From Delphinus delphis (lineage: Eukaryota > Chordata > Mammalia > Artiodactyla > Delphinidae), in contig NC_082695.1 in the NCBI RefSeq assembly GCF_949987515.2, positions 74,488,466-74,552,465 on the forward strand: DNA of 64,000 nucleotides, in the 5' to 3' direction. Positions 58,803-64,000 of this stretch are shown in pieces. Position numbers and translations under genes: made by a program. Under the pieces are notes generated by a model that searched no databases, was not told where the DNA came from, and saw only the letters and a program-made list of their open reading frames with translations. The number at the start of each line of letters is the position of its first letter. Position 1 is the stretch's first letter.

Positions 58803-59126
58803 CTGTAGACTGAATGTTTTTGTCTCCCCGAAATTCAAATGTTGAAATCTAATTCCCAGTGTGATGGAAGTCGGAAATGGGTCCTTTGGGAGGTGATTAG
58901 GTCATAAATGGGATGAAGTAAAAGCGATCCCAGAGAGCTCCCTTGCTCCTTCTGCCACGTGAGGATACAGCAAAGGCTGTACCGGGAAACAGGTTCTTGC
59001 CAGACACTGAATCTACTGGCACCTTGATCTTGGACTTCCCAGCCTCCAGAACTGTGAGAAATGAATTTCTGTTGTAAACTACTTAGTCTATGGTATTTTG
59101 TGATGGTAGCCCAAATGGATTAAGAC
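58803..59126 (+). mobile_element. MaLR-type solo LTR
   Basis: 'gctgtagactgaatgttttt' start, 'gggaggtgattaggtcata', 'ccttgatcttggacttccc', 'gaactgtgagaaatgaattt' and 'caaatggattaagac' end. Similar in type to 47302-47845. Confidence 0.84.
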
Positions 59127-59461
59127 AAATGCCTTATAAAAGTCCCATAGTTTTTTCCTTATACATAATGCATAATAGACAAGATAAGTAAAATATAAAA
59201 TTCCAATACTCAGATGACTTGAAAATTCACAGGTGACAAAACACAAATCACTGGTCGTTCTGTGATGTATAAAATTAGCAACAGGAGGCAGGTAGAAGTG
59301 ACCGCCTGGAGTCATATTTGAAATTTTAAGCAAGAATGAATACCAGAGGTAGGAGATAGGAATTAGAGTTCCGTTAAAGAGTAGTCTCTGTTAATATTGA
59401 GACAAGTGATGTTAAAATAATAAAAGTTATCAAGACTAACACTAAGACAAACCAGATGAAG
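59127..59461. other. Unassigned AT-rich interval
   Basis: Nothing recognised; it directly precedes the left target-duplication copy of the GC-rich L1. Confidence 0.5.
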
Positions 59462-60590
59462 AGGAATTCTGGATCTGTTAAAGATTTCTCACCTCTCGCT
59501 CTGTGCATCCATTCTCCTCCTGCGTTCTTTGATCATCTTTCCCATCATCACTTTCTCAGGTGGATTGCCTATCTCCACTTAGTTCTTCTGGGGCTTTACC
59601 TTGTTCCTTTGTCTGAAACATATTCTCGCGCCGCCTCATTTTGTCTAAGTTGCGATTTGTATTTTTATGTCTGTGGTAGGTTAGTTACATTTCTGGAACT
59701 TGGAAAAGTGGCACTCCTTATGCGGCTCCTACGCGTCCCAGCAGCGCACTCCCCTCTCGTCACCCAAGCTCTATGCTCTAGGGGTTCCCCCTGAGAGGGC
59801 TGCATGGCTCCTTCTGTCGCGGTGGGCTGGGCTGACTATGTGGGCGGTCTGGTAGGCTTGGTTGGCCCCTAGTCTGCTGGGTTGCCAGGCCCTGCCTTGT
59901 GCGATGCTGCTGGCTGATGTTTAGCGGGACTTGGTCATGAGGTGGCTGGTTGCAGAATCCCCGGGGCCCAGGGGCTGGAGCTTACTCACTGGTGGGCGGA
60001 GTCAGTGTCCTGAAGACTGTGTTGCCCACCCACTGGCAGGAGAAGCCAGATCCTGGGATGAGTGTTGGACTACAGGCAGGCGGGACGGGGTCCTGGAGTC
60101 TGTTCGGGGCCCAGGGATCCCGGAGTTTGTTTCAGATCGGTGGGTTGATTCTTTATACCTTTGGGTATAAGGTCCGGCGTGTCCTGACAGTGGCATTGGC
60201 CTGCTAGTGGGCAGGGCCCGGGCCCAGCTAGTCCCAGCTAGGCTCTGGCGTCTGCCCCCTGGTATGTGAGGCTCCTCTGCAGGCTTGCGCAGTCTTCCTG
60301 GCGGGAGGGGCCGGTGCCCTTCCACTGGTGGGTGGAGCTGGGTCTTGGCTGTCTGGTGGGCTGGGCCATGTCTAGGGGCGTGTCCGAGGTGACTGCCGGG
60401 CTCTCTAGGCTATAGACAGCCTGTCGGCTGATGGGAGGGGCTATGTCCCGTCCAGTTAGCTGTTTGGCCTGAGGCGCCGCAGCGTTGGAGCCTATAGGCT
60501 GTTGGGCGGGACCAGGTCTTGACGCTCAGGAGGCAATAGGTCAGCGGCCAGGAGAGTTCACGGGGCTATTCCCCAATACGTCAGCCACCA

Positions 60591-60690
60591 GTATATAAGT
60601 TCCTCACCAGCTGCAGCTGCTACCTGTGCCCCACCGCCCGCCTTCCCCGTCGCCTTCCTGCGTCCCCAGGAGACTCTCTGAAACCAGCAG
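60591..60690 (+). promoter_or_regulatory. Antisense TATA-box and 5' splice site in L1 5' UTR
   Basis: On the plus strand, opposite to the L1, GTATATAAGT (60591-60600) follows a CRE-like tacgtcag (60578-60585). About 30 bp downstream would put a start near 60622, and an exon could run to 60690, where CAG|GTAGGT is a good 5' splice site. Human L1 has an antisense promoter in its 5' UTR; whether cetacean L1s do is unknown to me. Motif evidence only. Confidence 0.3.
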
Positions 60691-60782
60691 GTAGGTCTGG
60701 CCCAGGCTCCTACCAAATCACTGCTTTTGCCTTTGGCCTGGCGCGCGTGAGATTCTGTGTGCAACTTTAAGAGTAAAGCCTC

Positions 60783-60927
60783 GGGGCTTCCCTGGTGGCG
60801 CAGTGGTTGAGGGTCCGCCTGCCGATGCAGGGGACGCGGGGTCGTGTTCCGGCCCGGGAGGATCCCACATGCCGCGGAGCGGCTGGGCCCGTGAGTCATG
60901 GCCGCTGAGTCTGCGCGTCCGGAGCAC
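60783..60927 (+). mobile_element. 3'-truncated, tail-less CHR-2-type SINE
   Basis: Normal CHR head and body up to 'gcgtccggagcac', then it stops: the last ~60 bp and the A tail are missing. It is still flanked by a perfect 13-bp direct repeat agagtaaagcctc at 60770-60782 and 60928-60940, so the truncation happened at insertion and not by later deletion. Confidence 0.93.
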
Positions 60928-61325
60928 AGAGTAAAGCCTCTATTTCCCCCAGTCCTGTGGGGCTCCTGCAATTAAGCCCCGTTGGCCTTCAAAGCTAAAT
61001 GCTCTTGAGATGTGTCTTCCAGGTGCTGGAACCCCAGGCTGGGGAGCCTAATGTGGGGCTTGGAACTCTCACTCCTGTGGGAGAACCTCTGCAATATAAT
61101 TATTCTCCAGTTTGTGGGTCGCCTACCGCAGGTGTATGGGATTTAATTTTATGGCGAGTGCGCCCCGCCCACCCGTCTCGTGGTCCTTTCTTTGTCTTTA
61201 GTTGTAGAAGATCTTTTCTGGTAGGTTCTGGGTTTTTTTTCTTTTTTTCCTTCAACGGTTGTTCTGCAGATAGTTGTGGTTTTGGTGTGCTCATGAGAGG
61301 AGGTGAGCTCAGGTCCTTGTACTCT

Positions 61326-61334
61326 GCCATCTTG
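61326..61334 (-). promoter_or_regulatory. YY1-type site at the L1 5' end
   Basis: The complement reads caagatggc, the YY1 motif that mammalian L1s carry near +1 to direct accurate transcription start. Its position within about 15 bp of the element's 5' edge supports the L1 assignment and completeness at the 5' end. Confidence 0.55.
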
Positions 61335-61370
61335 GCCGCTTTCCTACTAATTCAAGGAATTCTGGGTCTG

Positions 61371-61984
61371 GATGAAGTGCTCAGAGTTAGTCTGAGATGG
61401 ATTCCACTGGAGCATGAATCCAGGTGGAGTTTATACTATTATATTCTTTCTCTTTGAAGCTACACCAGATTTCTAACGCCAGGTGTTGCATCTTTTCAGT
61501 AGGAATTACAGAATTTGACAGCTTCGGACTGATTATCATTTGCTTTATATCTCTAACTGCAAGTTTATAGAATGAAAGTTGTTACTTTCCTTTTGCGTTG
61601 AACTCTGACTCTTTCACCTCAGACAACATAGTGTGCGTTTCTATCATAAAACCTCACTTACCTCAAAGGAACTGTTTATTTACAAGGATTGGCAAGCAGT
61701 AAATCAAATACTTTGAAAAGAATAAATGTTGAATGTTATTATTTTTTTTGCCTCGGTAGACATTTATCTTTTCCAATAAATTGATAGGATCTGCAACTGT
61801 TTGGAGAAAATTTAGTCTCTTAAACCTGTAAAGCTGAAATAAAGTGTGTATAAAATCTTCATAAGGAAACGTCTATACTCTACATTTTTTCTGAAACACT
61901 TAAAATACTTTATAAATGTTTCCATGTGCATTCTCATGGAAATTAGTTTCCCATTAAATAAAAGGGAATCAGGTTGATTGTCAT
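61371..61984. other. Unassigned AT-rich interval
   Basis: Nothing recognised. Confidence 0.5.
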
Positions 61985-62175
61985 GAGCAATGAATGTGGA
62001 GTCAGAAGGATTGGTTTTATGTCTCAGTTTCACAACCTAATTATTCTGAGACTTTAGGAAATTAACAGAAACGCTTAGTTTCATTATCTGTAAAATAAAA
62101 GTAATAATAGTATCCTGCCTACTTTACCACAGTATTTAATGGATCAAATTAAATAGCTAGTATGAATGTGTGTCA
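61985..62175 (+). mobile_element. MIR SINE
   Basis: 'gaatgtggagtcagaaggatt', 'gtttcattatctgtaaaata' and 'gtaataatagtatcctgcc' follow MIR order. Confidence 0.75.
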
Positions 62176-62403
62176 GTTGTACACCTGCAATCAATTATAT
62201 ACTATTGAAACTTACAAGAAAAAAAAACTTTGCTTCTGAATTCTTTAATTGCTTATGGTGTGCTTATTGAAAAGAAGATATAATATTGACTATTGTGATA
62301 TTGTCATTTACAATAAGAAATATGTATTTGGTCTTTGCCCCCATTTCTGGCACAGAGCTACTCAAACCCTTAAAATTTCCTAAGTGAAGAGAGCAACATA
62401 GTT

Positions 62404-63185
62404 TGTTATGTTAATGAGGTCACTTTTGGACCCTACCTAAGGATGGGGCTGGTTGCCATGAGAACCAACCTCATAATTAGAGGAGTGGAACTTTCAGTCC
62501 CACCCCACAACTTCCCAGAAGGGGAGAGGCTAAGGTTGCAGCCAGTGTCCAGTGATTTAATCAATTCTGCCTCCATAAAAACCCCAGAAGATTGGGGAGT
62601 GTGGTGGGCTGGGAGTTTGGTTAGCTTCTGGGCTGGTGATCACACAGAGGTCCTGGGAAAGTGGTGCACCTGAACAGGGCATAGAAGCTCCATGCCCCAT
62701 TCAGCATAATTTGCTCTATGCATCTTTTCCATCTGGCTGTTCTTGAGTTATACCCCATTATAATAAACCAGTAATGTAGTAAGCAAATTTAGTAGGTTTC
62801 TCTGAGTTCTGTGAGCTGCTCTAGGAAATTAGTCAAACCTAAGGAGAGTTCATGGGAACCCCTGGTTTATATCCAGTCGGTCAGAAGTACGAGTAACCTG
62901 GACTTGGCAACTGGTGTCTGAAGAACAAGGAGAATGTAGTGGGAACCTCCAATCTGTAGCCAGTCAGAAGCACAGGCAATAATCTGGGCTTGCAATTGGC
63001 ATCTGAGTGGGACATGCAATCTTATAGGATTGAACCCTTAAATTGTGAGATCTGACATTATCTCTGGGAAGATAGTGTCAGAATTGGGTTGAATTGAGTT
63101 GAATTGTAGGACACCTAGTTGGAGGATACCTAGAGAGCATTGCTTGCTGGTGCTGGTGGAAACCCTCCCCCCACCCACACACAAT
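62404..63185 (+). mobile_element. Solo LTR of an endogenous retrovirus (family unnamed)
   Basis: Starts TGTTATGTTA at 62404. It carries 'ggttgccatgagaaccaac', a TATA-like 'ccataaaaacccc' near 62573, and AATAAACC near 62762 as the polyadenylation signal, in LTR spacing, followed by a long R-U5-like part with 'tatccagtcggtcagaagta' and 'gtgtcagaattgggttgaat'. It matches a widespread old mammalian LTR as I remember it, but I cannot give the name safely. No internal viral genes adjoin. Confidence 0.75.
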
Positions 63186-63316
63186 TTGAATCCAGGAACC
63201 CAAAATAACTCTATTTTAAACAAATAATAAAAATCAAAAATATTAAGTATTAATATTATTATTAAAAAACTTTTAAAAAGGCTATGTCTTTGATTTCAAT
63301 AGTGGCTAATGCCTTT

Positions 63317-63533
63317 CCTTTTTCTAAAAAATTTTATTGGAGTATAGTTGATTTACAATTTTGTGTTAGTTCCAGGTGTACAGCAAATTGAATCAGTTCT
63401 ACATATACGTACATCCACTCTTTTTAAAGGTTCTTTTCCCATATAGGCCATTACAGAGCATTGAGTGCAGTTCCCTGTGCTATACAGCAGGTTCTTATTA
63501 GTTATCTATTTTATAGATAGTAGTGTGTATATG
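63317..63533 (-). mobile_element. L1 LINE 3' UTR fragment (antisense)
   Basis: Poly(T)-like start 'ctaaaaaattttattggag', then the complement of the L1 3' UTR with 'gttccctgtgctatacagc'. Strongly 5'-truncated. Confidence 0.88.
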
Positions 63534-63589
63534 TAAAGCCCTTACTTTTTGAACTGGTAGAAAGAACAGGAAGAAAAGCCCACTGCTAT

Positions 63590-63700
63590 CCATTAGCAGT
63601 AAATACCTCTTTGTTCCTCCGTTTCCTCATCTGTAAAAAGAGGGATATATTGCATAATGATATATTATAAGATCTGATAAATCATTAAGGAGCAATTCAC
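63590..63700 (+). mobile_element. MIR SINE fragment
   Basis: 'ctccgtttcctcatctgtaa' core and 'taagatctgataaatcatt' tail region. Short and diverged. Confidence 0.6.
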
Positions 63701-64000
63701 TTCTCAATAATCACAAACAAATACAGTTATAGCCCCCCTTTTTCGTACTCTGCAAATCCCTTTCTGCAGAGTACTTTCTTTCTGCTCATAAAATAAAGAT
63801 TCAGTTACCTGCAGACTCAATTCCACGAAGCGGCAAACAATGGAAAGAACTAATGGGGATGGGAATAAAAGCAAATGTGTCCTAAGTAGGATTCATAAAA
63901 CTTTCTAACACTCTTCACTTCTACAGCAATGTCTTGCAATGTGCTTCCATGATATTGTGTCACATTTGGAAGATTCTCAGTTACAGAGTTGGATTAAAAT

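Larger units (their letters stand above)
59478..61354 (-). mobile_element. L1 LINE 5' UTR and ORF1 start, 3'-truncated, CpG-rich
   Basis: On the minus strand it starts near 61345 with a YY1-type site and the artiodactyl L1 5' UTR, about 1.6 kb of GC- and CpG-rich sequence. It then enters ORF1 ('gtggagataggcaat' near 59575 on the complement) and stops at about 59478. All of ORF2, the 3' UTR and the poly(A) are absent. A 16-bp near-perfect direct repeat flanks it: aggaattctggatctg at 59462-59477 and aggaattctgggtctg at 61355-61370. It contains a tail-less SINE at 60783-60927. Frames of 107-152 codons over it are by-products of the CpG-rich UTR. Surviving CpGs suggest it is not very old. Confidence 0.8.

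Noticed and set aside
59456..60325. Open frames of 79-112 codons in GC-rich DNA, considered as a CpG-island gene start
   Set aside because: The GC-rich block is the L1 5' UTR on the opposite strand, bounded by a target duplication. No domain or conserved protein sequence seen.
1..64000. Conventional tRNA, rRNA, snRNA or snoRNA genes
   Set aside because: tRNA-like A and B boxes were seen only in CHR and MIR SINE heads. No intact cloverleaf or recognisable small-RNA gene was found by eye.

Overview
The window is cetacean nuclear DNA, intergenic or intronic, with no complete protein-coding gene that I can recognise. The evidence is the dominant repeat: fourteen tRNA-derived CHR-type SINEs (short CHR-2-like copies of about 200 bp and longer CHR-1-like copies of 300-420 bp). 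These families belong to whales, hippos and ruminants, and this density of the short form is typical of whales and dolphins. Cetartiodactyl L1 3' ends, mammalian MaLR LTRs, MIR, L2 and DNA-transposon fossils fill most of the rest. Nearly all open frames longer than 60 codons lie in these repeats or look like chance.

Layout. 1-1.4 kb: three L1 3' ends head to tail. 1.4-11 kb: mostly single-copy-looking DNA with MIR, an MLT1-type LTR, an L2 piece, one CHR SINE, one exon-like segment (5704-5815) and a cluster of local inverted duplications (6668-6820, 8691-9007, 10924-11073). 11.2-20 kb: an L1 fragment, a Tigger-like element with TA flanks, then a decayed but almost full-length L1 (about 13640-19998) carrying 5' UTR, ORF1, ORF2 and 3' UTR remnants and split by a CHR-1 SINE. 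20-33 kb: repeat-poor DNA with simple repeats, a MER53 palindrome, L2/L1M scraps and another exon-like segment (24005-24107). 33-49 kb: dense MaLR LTRs, MER5A, MIR, CHR SINEs and L1 pieces, including a 95% identical inverted pair of MER5A copies. 49-59 kb: CHR SINEs (two in tandem), a twin-primed L1, an old ORF1-type L1 remnant and a possible processed retrocopy. 59.5-61.4 kb: a GC-rich minus-strand L1 5' UTR that stops inside ORF1, is flanked by a 16-bp target duplication and has no poly(A) tail; it contains a 3'-truncated, tail-less CHR SINE with its own perfect 13-bp duplication. 62.4-63.2 kb: a solo LTR.

There is no operon, pathway or new protein system here. The interest lies in genome dynamics: template-switch-like local inverted copies of ancient sequence, and two nested 3'-truncated retrocopies that do not fit ordinary poly(A)-primed retrotransposition. 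Repeat-family names come from recalled consensus sequences, not from a database search, so subfamily labels are approximate.
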